From: an archaeon
Lineage (GTDB): Archaea > Nanobdellota > Nanobdellia > Woesearchaeales > GW2011-AR9
Assembly (NCBI GenBank): GCA_023259115.1
Contig: JAHFQW010000017.1
Location: forward strand, 1 to 33,905
Direction of reading: 5' to 3'
Length of the DNA stretch: 33,905 nucleotides
The notes under the pieces: generated by a model
Told to the model about the DNA's origin: nothing
What the model saw: the letters and a program-made list of their open reading frames with translations, nothing else
The model's database searches: none
Part shown: positions 1 to 7,488 of the stretch, one piece after another
How positions within the stretch are numbered: the stretch's first letter is position 1
Layout of the letters: each line of letters starts with the position of its first letter
Program-made: the position numbers and the translations under genes

Positions 1-4
1 TAAG

Positions 5-176
5 TTAAGTCTGCCCACTTTGCCAAAAGGTGAACCGAAAACTACAATTATGAATGAGAATTGTTGGTGCAAGAAAAACAACGGTTTTTCTGCACAGAAG
101 GAGTAACCTTCTTGTGCTCCTCCTAAAAGATACATTCAAGAGGAGCATGAGGTTCACGGCATGTGGGCAGACTTAA
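5..176. repeat. Multi-branched palindromic element (closing stem plus four hairpins)
   Basis: A perfect 14-bp inverted repeat (TTAAGTCTGCCCAC at 5-18, complement at 163-176) closes the element. It continues inward as TGCC/GGCA (21-24/158-161) and GTGAACC/GGTTCAC (30-36/151-157). Inside lie four consecutive hairpins: ACAATT/AATTGT (44-49/59-64), TGCA-GAAAAA/TTTTTC-TGCA (68-94), AGAAGG/CCTTCT (96-112) and GTGCTCCTC/GAGGAGCAT (114-148, one G.T pair). Almost every base is in a stem, so a folded RNA or a cruciform-prone mobile element is likely. The motif GCAGACTTA recurs at 186-193, just outside the closing stem. No ORF is present. The left edge touches the window start, so the element may be longer. 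Confidence 0.8.
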
Positions 177-200
177 TACATACGTGCAGACTTATTATAG

Positions 201-239
201 TAAATTGCAATAATAATGGAACTTTTCTATTGCAATTTA
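201..239. repeat. 12-bp perfect inverted repeat
   Basis: TAAATTGCAATA (201-212) and TATTGCAATTTA (228-239) form a perfect 12-bp stem with a 15-nt loop. Its left flank TATAGTAAAT resembles the arm of the small hairpin at 4869-4895 (TATAGTAAATCACAATGA), so the two may be related copies. Confidence 0.8.
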
Positions 240-245
240 ATATTC

Positions 246-287
246 TAGCAAATCTCACAAATGTTCTATAATTAATGAGATTTGCTA
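246..287. repeat. 12-bp perfect inverted repeat sharing its outer arm with the 4871-4895 hairpin
   Basis: TAGCAAATCTCA (246-257) and TGAGATTTGCTA (276-287) pair perfectly. Read on the minus strand the outer arm begins TAATAGCAAATCTCAT, 16 nt identical to the minus-strand start of the hairpin at 4871-4898. At both places a minus-strand TATA-like box lies 24-29 nt upstream of this sequence, so the hairpin may be the 5' end of a transcript running leftwards through the structures at 5-239. Confidence 0.7.
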
Positions 288-313
288 TTACGTGCAAAAA
301 ATATCGCTGCCTG

Positions 314-323
314 ATTTAATAAT
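314..323 (-). promoter_or_regulatory. Candidate minus-strand TATA box for a structured RNA
   Basis: On the minus strand ATTATTAAATC is centred near 319, about 29 nt upstream of TAATAGCAAATCTCAT, which starts at 290. The same arrangement occurs at 4918-4926/4898. It would be divergent from the promoter of the gene at 373. Confidence 0.4.
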
Positions 324-372
324 TATTCTCATGTTTCATCAAAAATATAAACCTCATTTTTATTTAAGGATT

Positions 373-648
373 ATGCAAAATGTACAAAGTGAGTTAGAAA
401 ATGTAATCAAATCAACATTAAACACTCAAGGACCTCTTGAAGGGGTTAGACTATATACTGCCGTTCGAGATACATCTGATAGTAGAAATGATTCTGATTT
501 TCCAACTGTATATCACACTGAATTGAAAGATCTTCAAGAAAAAGGAGATATCCTCTTTCAAGAAAAAAGCAAATATTTTTCTGCTGGTAAATGGCATAAA
601 TCAGGTATTTATTCTCTTGTGGTTAGAGAAGAAGCTATTAAAAGATAA
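373..648 (+). CDS. Unrecognised small protein (91 aa), possible winged-helix-like C-terminal half
   Basis: The ORF track opens this gene at a GTG at 292, but an ATG at 373 lies 26 nt downstream of a good TATA box (AAATATAAAC, 343-352), the leaderless spacing seen elsewhere in the window, so I prefer 373. The upstream 27 codons look unlike the rest and overlap the hairpin/promoter region. The protein is polar and begins MQNVQSELENVIKS. Its second half has the pattern YHTELKDLQEKGDI followed by a beta-hairpin-like stretch ending SGIYSLVV, loosely like a winged helix; this is only an impression. I do not recognise a family. It is followed by a 124-nt gap and another orphan gene with its own promoter. 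Confidence 0.6.
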   Translation: MQNVQSELENVIKSTLNTQGPLEGVRLYTAVRDTSDSRNDSDFPTVYHTELKDLQEKGDILFQEKSKYFSAGKWHKSGIYSLVVREEAIKR

Positions 649-742
649 ATTCATTAATCGTATGCAATTGCTGTTAAATTCCCCGACGAAAAAAATGAGG
701 AGAAAAAGACTAATTTTTCTTCTTTATTATAGATTAATCAAT

Positions 743-750
743 TTTATAAA
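743..750 (+). promoter_or_regulatory. TATA box of the 773 gene
   Basis: TTTATAAA centred about 26 nt before the ATG at 773, with no Shine-Dalgarno sequence between, indicates a leaderless transcript. Confidence 0.6.
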
Positions 751-772
751 TGAAGCATAATCAAACCTATTA

Positions 773-1699
773 ATGGGACAATCAATTGGAAAATATGGGG
801 AATTAAGTCTTTCTGATAAATGTAGTTATGTTCAATTATTGGGTAGAAGAGAAAAAAATAAAAGTGTTTTTGATCAATGGCAATTCTGGGATGATGTGTT
901 TACAAAGTTAAATGAAAAAGTTTTTGCTAAATTTAATCCGAATGATTTAGCTACCGCAGAAAAAAGCCCAGAAGATAAACCAGAACATTGGGGTATAATT
1001 ACTACTTTTCGTTTACCAAATCATGCGTCTGTTGAATATTGGAAAAGACAAGAAGGAGGTGTTGGCGTTCAATATTGGAAGAGAGGTAATAGTGAAGGAA
1101 GACCAGCGGAAAGTATTCAAGTAAGTAAAGATGGTAAAATTGATTTTTGGGATAGACATCTTTATGATGCAGATGGTAATCTACGCCATTATGCTCAAAC
1201 AACATTTACTGAACATTTTGGAAACAGGTCACATATTCTTGATTTAGATGGCAAAACACCGAAATTAGATCGGTTGTTGTTTGAAGAAGACGAAATTACA
1301 ATCCAGTTGTTTCGTCGTGCCCCAAGCTATACAGGGGGAGTTGGTTATACTTTAAAGAGAGGAGAAAGAAAAAACGCTTTGGTTAGTGAGATTTATTTTG
1401 CTCGCCCACTGATGGATGTAGAAAACTATCATAATGTTTTTGTTAATCACAGGACTCTTGAAAGATGTGATAAACCAGAGTCAGAAAGTTCGCCAGTTGA
1501 TTCATCTGGACCAATTGGATTTACAGAACATCCCGTCGGCTCAATACGCAGAGGAAGTATTTATCTTTTAGCAGCAGGAAAAGACAAAGTTAAATTTCAC
1601 TTCCCTGAACTTCCAGATGAAGAAATATCATTTCCGTTAGAATTGAACGTTGAAGAATTTTTACGAGATTATAGGCAGCGGTTATTTGAGCGGTTATAA
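773..1699 (+). CDS. Unrecognised 308-aa protein
   Basis: The reading frame is long, starts at an ATG 26 nt after a TATA box and ends with TAA, so it is a confident gene. I do not recognise the family. The protein is soluble by composition, rich in aromatic and charged residues, with no signal peptide or membrane segment. Around residues 88-105 there is a short internal repeat (VEYWKR then VQYWKR), followed by FWDRHLYDADGNLRHY, which looks like alternating beta-strands. A Ser/Pro-rich linker (ESESSPVDSSGP) precedes a C-terminal segment ending in a basic helix, DYRQRLFERL. The next gene is convergent, only 50 nt away. Function cannot be inferred from context. Confidence 0.75.
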   Translation: MGQSIGKYGELSLSDKCSYVQLLGRREKNKSVFDQWQFWDDVFTKLNEKVFAKFNPNDLATAEKSPEDKPEHWGIITTFRLPNHASVEYWKRQEGGVGVQYWKRGNSEGRPAESIQVSKDGKIDFWDRHLYDADGNLRHYAQTTFTEHFGNRSHILDLDGKTPKLDRLLFEEDEITIQLFRRAPSYTGGVGYTLKRGERKNALVSEIYFARPLMDVENYHNVFVNHRTLERCDKPESESSPVDSSGPIGFTEHPVGSIRRGSIYLLAAGKDKVKFHFPELPDEEISFPLELNVEEFLRDYRQRLFERL

Positions 1700-1749
1700 T
1701 TAAAAACACAAACTTCACCCTCTTTCATAAAAAACACACTTCTCTTTCC

Positions 1750-2898
1750 CTACATAATTCTTGGACTTTCTTGCAGCAGCGCAGCTCGAGGCGGCTTCTC
1801 ATCAAATAGGCTATGATAAGCACCCACAAAACGGTTATAATACGCTCCTCCATTTGCCGCCCCTTTTGTCAAATAATCTGTTCGCCCCTGGTTATAAGAG
1901 TACAGTGCTCGTTCTAATGCATCCGGCAATTTTGTTTTTCCCCGTCGTTGCTTGTTCCTAAAATAATCCGCTTCTATGGATAAAGTCAAATCACCAAATA
2001 CCATATTCAACTCTGTATTTGCCATATCACATGTCTTTCGACGAACCTCTGCAATCATCTGACGTTCTCTAGCAACATACGAAACCCACGGTAAATCAAA
2101 TTCACTCGCTCTCTTAATATACGTATCTGCCCCAGGCACACTCTCTAAAAACGCCACTCGTTCATCATATACTCCCTTCGCTCCTGCATCAAATAAAAGA
2201 TAGCCATGTTTCACCGCGGAGGAAAATTGGCCTAATACTTTTTGTTCTTCTTTTAGTTTGTTGATACGCAACTTCACTTCTCGCGCAATCTCCACATCAC
2301 CCGCAAATAATTTTTTTTGCCGTTGTAGATGTGCATATTCCGCTTTAATTACCTCAATACGTGCTACCGCTCTTTGTGCACCATGCTCTAAGATAGCAAA
2401 ATAATTATCTGTCACTCCATCAATTAAACTTTTCTTTGCATCAAGTGCTCCGGCATACTTCTCCCGAAACTCATCATGTCTTGTGGTTGGGCTGTATAAC
2501 CGTGATAACCCTCCGGCGATCGCAGGAAGCGTTAACTGCATAACTCCACAGCCATTACCTCTGCTCTTAATCTCCAGATTTCCCCCTGATTCCACTTGAA
2601 TAACCGCTTCTAAGATTTCAGCTGGAACAATCATGCTCTCTTTTACCAGCAATTGGTCTAATACCGCTTGTTGTCTTTTCTTTTTTTCTTCTTTCTTATT
2701 TGATACTTGATTATTAGCTTGATTATCCCCAACTCTACACTGCCCTATTTTTTGTTCTAAAGAATCCTGCACACACATATTCGAATTATAATGTTGTTGC
2801 TCAACCGCAGGCGTACAACTACTTACCACCAAACTACACAGTCCCGATAGTACATTTTGAGCTAATCCCAGCATATCTTTTAATTTTCGAGTACCCAT
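1750..2898 (-). CDS. SLT/lysozyme-like putative lipoprotein with a coiled-coil insertion
   Basis: The N-terminus has a hydrophobic segment ending in a lipobox-like LVVSSC near residues 23-28, suggesting export and lipid anchoring. Residues about 95-125 carry the lytic-transglycosylase signature: the catalytic Glu in VIQVESGGN, then CGVMQL. The usual downstream half (YNQG, then a tyrosine-rich helix) appears only near residues 333-365, so about 190 residues of mostly charged, helical sequence are inserted inside the domain. SLT enzymes cleave the glycan backbone of bacterial murein, which archaea lack; the substrate is therefore uncertain (bacterial walls, another glycan, or a non-enzymatic role). 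A minus-strand TATA (2926-2938) lies about 33 nt upstream. The downstream neighbour on the other strand is convergent. Confidence 0.75.
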   Translation of the reverse strand: MGTRKLKDMLGLAQNVLSGLCSLVVSSCTPAVEQQHYNSNMCVQDSLEQKIGQCRVGDNQANNQVSNKKEEKKKRQQAVLDQLLVKESMIVPAEILEAVIQVESGGNLEIKSRGNGCGVMQLTLPAIAGGLSRLYSPTTRHDEFREKYAGALDAKKSLIDGVTDNYFAILEHGAQRAVARIEVIKAEYAHLQRQKKLFAGDVEIAREVKLRINKLKEEQKVLGQFSSAVKHGYLLFDAGAKGVYDERVAFLESVPGADTYIKRASEFDLPWVSYVARERQMIAEVRRKTCDMANTELNMVFGDLTLSIEADYFRNKQRRGKTKLPDALERALYSYNQGRTDYLTKGAANGGAYYNRFVGAYHSLFDEKPPRAALLQESPRIM

Positions 2899-2988
2899 AT
2901 TATCAATGTATCTCCATTAATTTTGTATAAATATAACTTTTTTTCGTTTATTTAGCACTTTTTACAAATAAAAGTTTATTTTAATAGG

Positions 2989-3774
2989 TTAATTCTTCTT
3001 TCTCTTCTCTTCTTCAAAGAAATGAGTGGTATATATCATCACCAAATCACTATAAGTCAAATCTAAATTAGGTATATACGTTCCCCCAATCCGAGGGTCT
3101 TCTTTGCCAAAACTCTTCTTATTAGTAAACGCAAAGCCGTTATATAATGTAACATGTAACGCTACCCGTTCTCCAAAAGAATGAATTGTAGTAAATGGAA
3201 ATGCATAAATATCATACCCTGCTTTAGTCCATAATACTTGATGCAAGCGTAATACTTCTGCGGCATTTACGATTTGTTGTTCTTGTTGAGATGTAGTAGT
3301 CATGTGTGTCAATTTAGCCGATAATGGATGTTGCAGTGCTTGTTCAAGCGTCTCTGCATGAACATGCCCATATCCTGTAGATCTTCCCATCATTTTGAGT
3401 ACCCTCTCTCCCAAAGAGCTGGTAGTCAGAATTGATTTAATATAAGTACGAACACCCTCTCGCGATCGTGTTACATCCTCAATTGTTGACGTATGCATGC
3501 GAACATATTCTACATACCCCGCTGCAAGTATTGTCTCTTCCGGCACAGTATAATTAGTACTCGTTTGGTGAATAAATGGTTGTAAAAGCAACATTTCCTC
3601 ATCAAATGCTTCTGTCACTTCTCTTAGCACTCTTTTCATCTTCACATCAAGATTATCAACCGACTTAATAACATGAGATTTCTCCTCTAGTATTATTCTT
3701 TCTGGAAGAAAGTAATAATAGAGAGGCATACTTATTCCAACAGCTAACAGCGCATTTCTTAATTTTTTATTCAT
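2989..3774 (-). CDS. Membrane-anchored protein, possibly a divergent lysozyme-like fold
   Basis: 261 aa. An N-terminal hydrophobic helix (LLAVGISMPLYYYFLP, about residues 9-24) would act as signal anchor. The rest is helical. Features that loosely recall the lysozyme superfamily are a Glu in VPEETILAAGYVEY, a central STGYGHVHAETLEQAL (compare SxGxxQ-type segments) and LYNGFAF (compare the YNxG segment of SLT domains). These matches are weak, so the family call is tentative. It follows the 3824-4675 gene by 49 nt on the same strand, with AGGAGAca just before the ATG, so it is probably co-transcribed with it, and it is followed by the SLT-like gene 90 nt further on. This clustering mildly favours an envelope role. 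Confidence 0.55.
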   Translation of the reverse strand: MNKKLRNALLAVGISMPLYYYFLPERIILEEKSHVIKSVDNLDVKMKRVLREVTEAFDEEMLLLQPFIHQTSTNYTVPEETILAAGYVEYVRMHTSTIEDVTRSREGVRTYIKSILTTSSLGERVLKMMGRSTGYGHVHAETLEQALQHPLSAKLTHMTTTSQQEQQIVNAAEVLRLHQVLWTKAGYDIYAFPFTTIHSFGERVALHVTLYNGFAFTNKKSFGKEDPRIGGTYIPNLDLTYSDLVMIYTTHFFEEEKRKKN

Positions 3775-3823
3775 TGTCTCCTAATAGCTCTTGATTCTTT
3801 TCTAATTCTTTCAATTTTTCAAC

Positions 3824-4675
3824 TTAGTCCCGTCTCATATATTTCTCATTCACATATTTTTTAAGTTCATATTTTATTGGCCGCATTACCATATACCCTA
3901 ACAAACCTACTTTAAACATAAAAGGCAAATTAGTATCAAACATCGCAAAAATATTTTGCGCAATTCCTTTTATAGAACTATTAATAAAATCTCTGCGCAC
4001 CGCCATAGGATAATCTGTTTCAATCTCTTCAAAATTTGTAATCCCCTGTTCTGCCAATAATTCTTGCGGCACTTGTGGTAAATGTGATGCTAAATCTTTT
4101 TTATAATCTATCATATGAGCATAACTATTATGATAAAAACATAACTCTCTAAATTGTTCCGAAGAATTGAATTCTCCTCCTCCTAAAGTATAAAGTAAAA
4201 TCTGGTACGCTGGAAATAATAAAGATGCCGCTCTCTCTTTTAATTCAGGTGTATTCATCAATTTCCTCTCTATTGCTCTAGTCGCATCTTCTTTAACTAA
4301 GTTAATCAATTTAGCAATTTGCGGTAAATATACCTCGAAATTAGGAATTACCTCTTTGTAACTATAGATCCGTTCAATAGAAGCATCTACTTGGGCAGAG
4401 CCGGTAGGGAGCAACTGTTCAGAATTCAAACTCATATTCTGCAAACTTCCTTCAAGTATGGGAATAGCCTCTCGAGGATCCCCCAAATCAACTAAATCAT
4501 CTAATGTTCGAAGAAATTCATACGATGAAAAGAAAAATGTACGTCGTGTAGAATCTATCCCCGTCAGTAATAGAGATAAATCATATAATCCTGAAAAATT
4601 ATCTCTACTAAGACCTAATTCTTCCAGCTCTTGTCCAACGCCCGTCCAGCGTAATAATATCTCTCGTAATGCCAT
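3824..4675 (-). CDS. Squalene/phytoene-synthase-like protein
   Basis: 283 aa, the normal length for this trans-isoprenyl-diphosphate synthase family, which condenses two prenyl diphosphates head to head. The first Asp-rich motif is intact: SYEFLRTLDDLVD (about residues 51-63; DDxxD, with the usual aromatic and Arg before it). The second motif region, usually N..RD..ED, is present in modified form as AHMIDYKKDLASHLP (about 185-200), including the typical following Leu-Pro. Both acidic regions therefore survive but the second is divergent, so substrate and even activity are uncertain. In an archaeon the product could be a carotenoid precursor or another isoprenoid. A possible promoter lies within the hairpin element immediately upstream (4681-4898). 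Likely first gene of a unit with 2989-3774. Confidence 0.7.
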   Translation of the reverse strand: MALREILLRWTGVGQELEELGLSRDNFSGLYDLSLLLTGIDSTRRTFFFSSYEFLRTLDDLVDLGDPREAIPILEGSLQNMSLNSEQLLPTGSAQVDASIERIYSYKEVIPNFEVYLPQIAKLINLVKEDATRAIERKLMNTPELKERAASLLFPAYQILLYTLGGGEFNSSEQFRELCFYHNSYAHMIDYKKDLASHLPQVPQELLAEQGITNFEEIETDYPMAVRRDFINSSIKGIAQNIFAMFDTNLPFMFKVGLLGYMVMRPIKYELKKYVNEKYMRRD

Positions 4676-4680
4676 TTTCG

Positions 4681-4699
4681 TATAGAGGAATTTGAATAA
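4681..4699 (+). repeat. Solo terminal repeat of the TATAGA family
   Basis: TATAGAGGAATTTGAATAA differs at one position from the terminal repeat of the element starting 29 nt downstream (TATAGAGGACTTTGAATAA), so it looks like a tandem or leftover end. It lies just 5' of the ATG of the minus-strand gene at 4675. Confidence 0.6.
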
Positions 4700-4707
4700 A
4701 TCCTATA

Positions 4708-4872
4708 TTATAGAGGACTTTGAATAACCCCTATATTCATCAATATAATAAACCGCAGTTTATTTATTAGATAACTGTGTCAAATATTATATCTTCTACA
4801 CAATTATCTATATTCAAAGTACTTCTTAGAGGGGTTTGACAATTTTTATAGGGTTAATCAAACCCCTCTATA
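4708..4872. repeat. TATAGA-family hairpin element with cloverleaf insertion
   Basis: Bounded by TATAGAGGACTTTGAATAAC on the left and, on the other strand, TATAGAGGGGTTTGATTAAC on the right, each preceded by a TA. Hairpin 1 closes with ACTTTGAATA/TATTCAAAGT (4717-4726/4811-4820). Its loop holds further hairpins: TATATT/AATATA (4732-4747), ATAAAC-CGCA-GTTTAT (4748-4763) and AGATAA..GTGT/ACAC..TTATCT (4769-4809), giving a cloverleaf. Hairpin 2 is a perfect 13-bp stem, TAGAGGGGTTTGA/TCAAACCCCTCTA (4827-4839/4858-4870). Compared with the simple copy at 28618-28713, the extra hairpins look like an insertion at a TA in loop 1. Confidence 0.75.
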
Positions 4873-4898
4873 GTAAATCACAATGAGATTTGCTATTA
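4871..4898. repeat. Small hairpin, putative 5' end of a minus-strand structured RNA
   Basis: TAGTAAATC/GATTTGCTA (4871-4879/4887-4895, one G.T pair). On the minus strand it begins TAATAGCAAATCTCAT, identical for 16 nt to the arm of the hairpin at 246-290. Confidence 0.65.
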
Positions 4899-4917
4899 GA
4901 AGCTAAAACCAAACGCT

Positions 4918-4926
4918 ATTTATAAA
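4918..4926 (-). promoter_or_regulatory. Candidate minus-strand TATA box upstream of the 4681-4898 element
   Basis: TTTATAAAT on the minus strand, centred at 4922, predicts a start near 4896-4898, exactly at the outer arm of the small hairpin. A transcript from here would pass through the whole element and into the synthase-like gene at 4675, giving either a long structured leader or a separate small RNA. Confidence 0.5.
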
Positions 4927-4972
4927 CATTTCTTTAATTTTGTCACTTTAAAGTAAAAAACTAGTTCATTAT

Positions 4973-6622
4973 TCAAGCGACTTTGGGCAATTCTATTAAA
5001 GCAGGTATAACTCTCTCTCCAATTATAAACCCATCAATTTGCTCCAAACTATATTGCACATCCCGCGCTTTATTGAGCTCTTTTTCAGTAAAATACGTTT
5101 GCACATCTCTATACCCTCCTTGAAAGAAAACTGCAACAGAACTAACGTTCTGGGCAAATACCGTATTACCTGCTATCAACTGCTTCACTTTATCAATGAG
5201 TGGTTTAGCACTATTAATGATAATACTATAAATAATCAAGTTGTACAAATCCACTCCGCGTAACTCTATCCCTAAAATAGTTTTATACCCACTCAAAAAA
5301 GCTTGCACCAACTCTTCAGTAAATCTTTGTTCGAAATTTAAGCGAAAACATTGATATCGTATTGCACTAATCATTCTACCCACATCCGCAAGTGGATCTC
5401 CCGGTTTTGTATAATCATAATCAACAATGATGATACTATCAATCGTATCCACATAAAAATAATTTGTTAAGTTAACATCACTCACAATAATAGATAAGTA
5501 ATCCGGATAATATTTCTTACGTACTTTCAAGAATTGAGCATACTTTTTTTGATCCAGAACACCCAAAGTTACAAATTTTTCCATTCTTTTTTTTAAATTA
5601 AGATAGTCAAGAATATATTTATGGCGAATAATCGCGCGTGGATTATAAAAAGAAAGCTCCTGCAATGTATTTTTATGAATTGTTGCAATCGATTTACCAA
5701 ACGTATAACATGCTCTCAACGCCAGAGTAGGGTCTGCAGTTAGTATATCTAAAATAGCTCTCCCTTTTACTTTCTCACAAATAATCTCATTTTGTGATAC
5801 TCGTATAAGTGGCGCCACTAGTCCTCCTGCCGCCGTTACAAATTTTCGTGCTTGCATAGAGAGTTTAAATTCACCTGCAGGTCGAAATGATTTCGCAACA
5901 AACTCTGTTTTATCATTTGTTTTTACTAACACCACATGATTCGTAAATCCCCCCCGCAGTTTACTCACCTCATCAATCATAAACTCTGCTCGTTCTTTTT
6001 CAAATTCTATCAATTCCCCCTGTAACTCTTTTTCACAATCTTCTGCCGTACGTGCTCGTAGAGCTGTGAAATTGTATTTTTCCAAAAGCAGATGAATCTG
6101 TTGGATCATATCCTTCAAATCAGTTGAGTTTATATCAAAGAGCACATCACCCTCCCTACGAATAAGATTAATCAACTCATTTTTCTTGATATTTTTATCT
6201 AATACACTCTGATTCACTTGAAACCATTTCTGTTGAAGAGAAACATTCTTTTCTAATATGCCTAACTTTCGTAAAAACGAGCTGAATTTTTTATATATTA
6301 TGGTTTCAGTCTTTCCTCTCCGTTTATCTAATTCTTTTTGAACAATTCTCTGCAGTTCTTGCAACACTTGGATAATACTTTTTCTCTCATTCAATATCCT
6401 CTCTTCTTCTGAGCTAACAAGAATCGTTAATTCTCCCATCACCTCTTTTAATCGTTGTATTTGTCCGTGTGTCCACTCCGTTGAAAAAGCATCCAAAAGC
6501 TGAAGTTTACGATGATAATTTTTGAGATACACTTTCACTATCTCTTGTTGTTCCTGAGCAAATTTCGCTAAGGTATGAGATATATTTCTATCCGATAGAA
6601 TGTCTAACAACGCATCAGCCAT
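4973..6622 (-). CDS. Coiled-coil N-terminus fused to an aminoglycoside-phosphotransferase-fold kinase
   Basis: 549 aa. Residues 1 to about 215 are highly charged and helical, probably coiled coil. From about 220 a protein-kinase-like (APH/choline kinase type) domain follows: a Lys in EFVAKSFR (ATP-binding), EIICEKVKGRAIL (hinge-like), a catalytic loop reading VSDVNLTNYF in place of HGDxxxxN, and a DFG-equivalent IIVDYDYTKPGDPLADVGR. Asp and Asn of the catalytic loop are kept, but the first His and Gly are replaced, which is unusual. Such kinases phosphorylate small molecules, lipids or proteins; the substrate is not indicated here. A minus-strand TATA near 6645-6655 sits about 28 nt before the ATG, so the gene has its own leaderless promoter. 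Confidence 0.75.
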   Translation of the reverse strand: MADALLDILSDRNISHTLAKFAQEQQEIVKVYLKNYHRKLQLLDAFSTEWTHGQIQRLKEVMGELTILVSSEEERILNERKSIIQVLQELQRIVQKELDKRRGKTETIIYKKFSSFLRKLGILEKNVSLQQKWFQVNQSVLDKNIKKNELINLIRREGDVLFDINSTDLKDMIQQIHLLLEKYNFTALRARTAEDCEKELQGELIEFEKERAEFMIDEVSKLRGGFTNHVVLVKTNDKTEFVAKSFRPAGEFKLSMQARKFVTAAGGLVAPLIRVSQNEIICEKVKGRAILDILTADPTLALRACYTFGKSIATIHKNTLQELSFYNPRAIIRHKYILDYLNLKKRMEKFVTLGVLDQKKYAQFLKVRKKYYPDYLSIIVSDVNLTNYFYVDTIDSIIIVDYDYTKPGDPLADVGRMISAIRYQCFRLNFEQRFTEELVQAFLSGYKTILGIELRGVDLYNLIIYSIIINSAKPLIDKVKQLIAGNTVFAQNVSSVAVFFQGGYRDVQTYFTEKELNKARDVQYSLEQIDGFIIGERVIPALIELPKVA

Positions 6623-6772
6623 AATTTCTAGAAGTAAGTCCTGCTACTTAAATATTCCTCTCAAGCTAGTTCTCTGAAGCATTACCAACTAATCCTCACA
6701 ACAATCAACAGGTCAATGAGTAACTTCTAATAAATAGTAACATTTATATATACTCTCTCTAATTTTAAAAAT

Positions 6773-7438
6773 ATGGCCAGTAAGTATCTATTATGGGATC
6801 AAGATAACTTTGTACTCAGAGGATATTATGAACATCCCTCTAAAATTAAACTCAACCCTACCGTACGAAGCGTACTCACAGAACTTCGCGATAGAGGATA
6901 CATTAATCTAACCTTATCCAATAAATCAGCCATTATTTCCCGAGAAAAAGCCAGAATTGTGGGTATTGAGGACTTATTTGATGATTTTTTTGATGGCCGA
7001 GATGTACCCAATTTTAAAAGTACCGCTCCAATAAGAGAGAAATATAATCTGAGCATTAAACAACTAGCCAATCATGCTCTCTATTTGGGAGACAGTTTTA
7101 ATGAAGATATCATTTATGATATTCCTTCTATGGTTCATATTTTCGATGCACACGGTTATGAACATGATTTCCATATTTTTCATCAAATAATTGATCTGCT
7201 TAATCAAAAAGATAGTTCCAGCTTTAAAAAAGCCTATGAGCTCCTTGAAGCTGATAATAAAGATAAACATGATAAGACTTCTATTCCAGGCATCACTTTC
7301 TCAAATAAAACATACAACCTTCAAGAATTCCTGCTCCAAAGAAATAGTCTATCAAAATATCAAGATAAAAACATCCAAGGGGAATCACATGTTGTAACAG
7401 TTAAAAAAGCAACAAAAAGATTCCAACTAAAGATTTAA
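6773..7438 (+). CDS. HAD-superfamily hydrolase
   Basis: 221 aa. The three diagnostic motifs are visible: motif I LLWDQDN near residues 6-12 (DxD nucleophile and acid/base), motif II LTLSNKS (Ser), and motif IV LGDSFNEDI (acidic metal ligands), with a Lys in NFKST between them. The cap is a small helical insertion (YYEHPSKIKLNP). The domain ends near residue 150; the C-terminal 70 residues are charged, Lys-rich and have no obvious homology. HAD enzymes hydrolyse phosphate esters in the cytoplasm; the substrate is unknown. A TATA box (ATTTATATA near 6742) about 30 nt upstream of the ATG implies a leaderless transcript. Convergent with the next gene, with a shared hairpin between them. Confidence 0.8.
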   Translation: MASKYLLWDQDNFVLRGYYEHPSKIKLNPTVRSVLTELRDRGYINLTLSNKSAIISREKARIVGIEDLFDDFFDGRDVPNFKSTAPIREKYNLSIKQLANHALYLGDSFNEDIIYDIPSMVHIFDAHGYEHDFHIFHQIIDLLNQKDSSSFKKAYELLEADNKDKHDKTSIPGITFSNKTYNLQEFLLQRNSLSKYQDKNIQGESHVVTVKKATKRFQLKI

Positions 7439-7445
7439 AAAATGT

Positions 7446-7488
7446 GTAGAGTTTGACAAACAAGGATAGTTATTCAAACTCCTCTATA
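7446..7488. repeat. Minimal TATAGA-family hairpin between convergent genes
   Basis: TAGAGTTTGA (7447-7456) pairs with TCAAACTCC-TCTA (7474-7486; perfect core GAGTTTGA/TCAAACTC). Read on the minus strand it is TATAGAGGAGTTTGAATAAC, the consensus end of the family. The TGA within GTTTGA is the stop codon of the deacetylase gene. Located between two convergent genes it could act as a two-way terminator. Confidence 0.65.

Noticed and set aside
292-372. GTG start at 292 for the first gene
   Set aside because: A strong TATA box at 343-352 places a leaderless start at the ATG at 373, and the upstream codons overlap the proposed divergent promoter.
4717-4820. tRNA gene, because of the cloverleaf-like fold
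   Set aside because: No T-loop TTC motif, no anticodon stem with a 7-nt loop and no acceptor ending; the stem lengths do not fit.
4681-4898. CRISPR array
   Set aside because: Repeats are inverted, few and unevenly spaced; there are no regular spacers and no cas genes.
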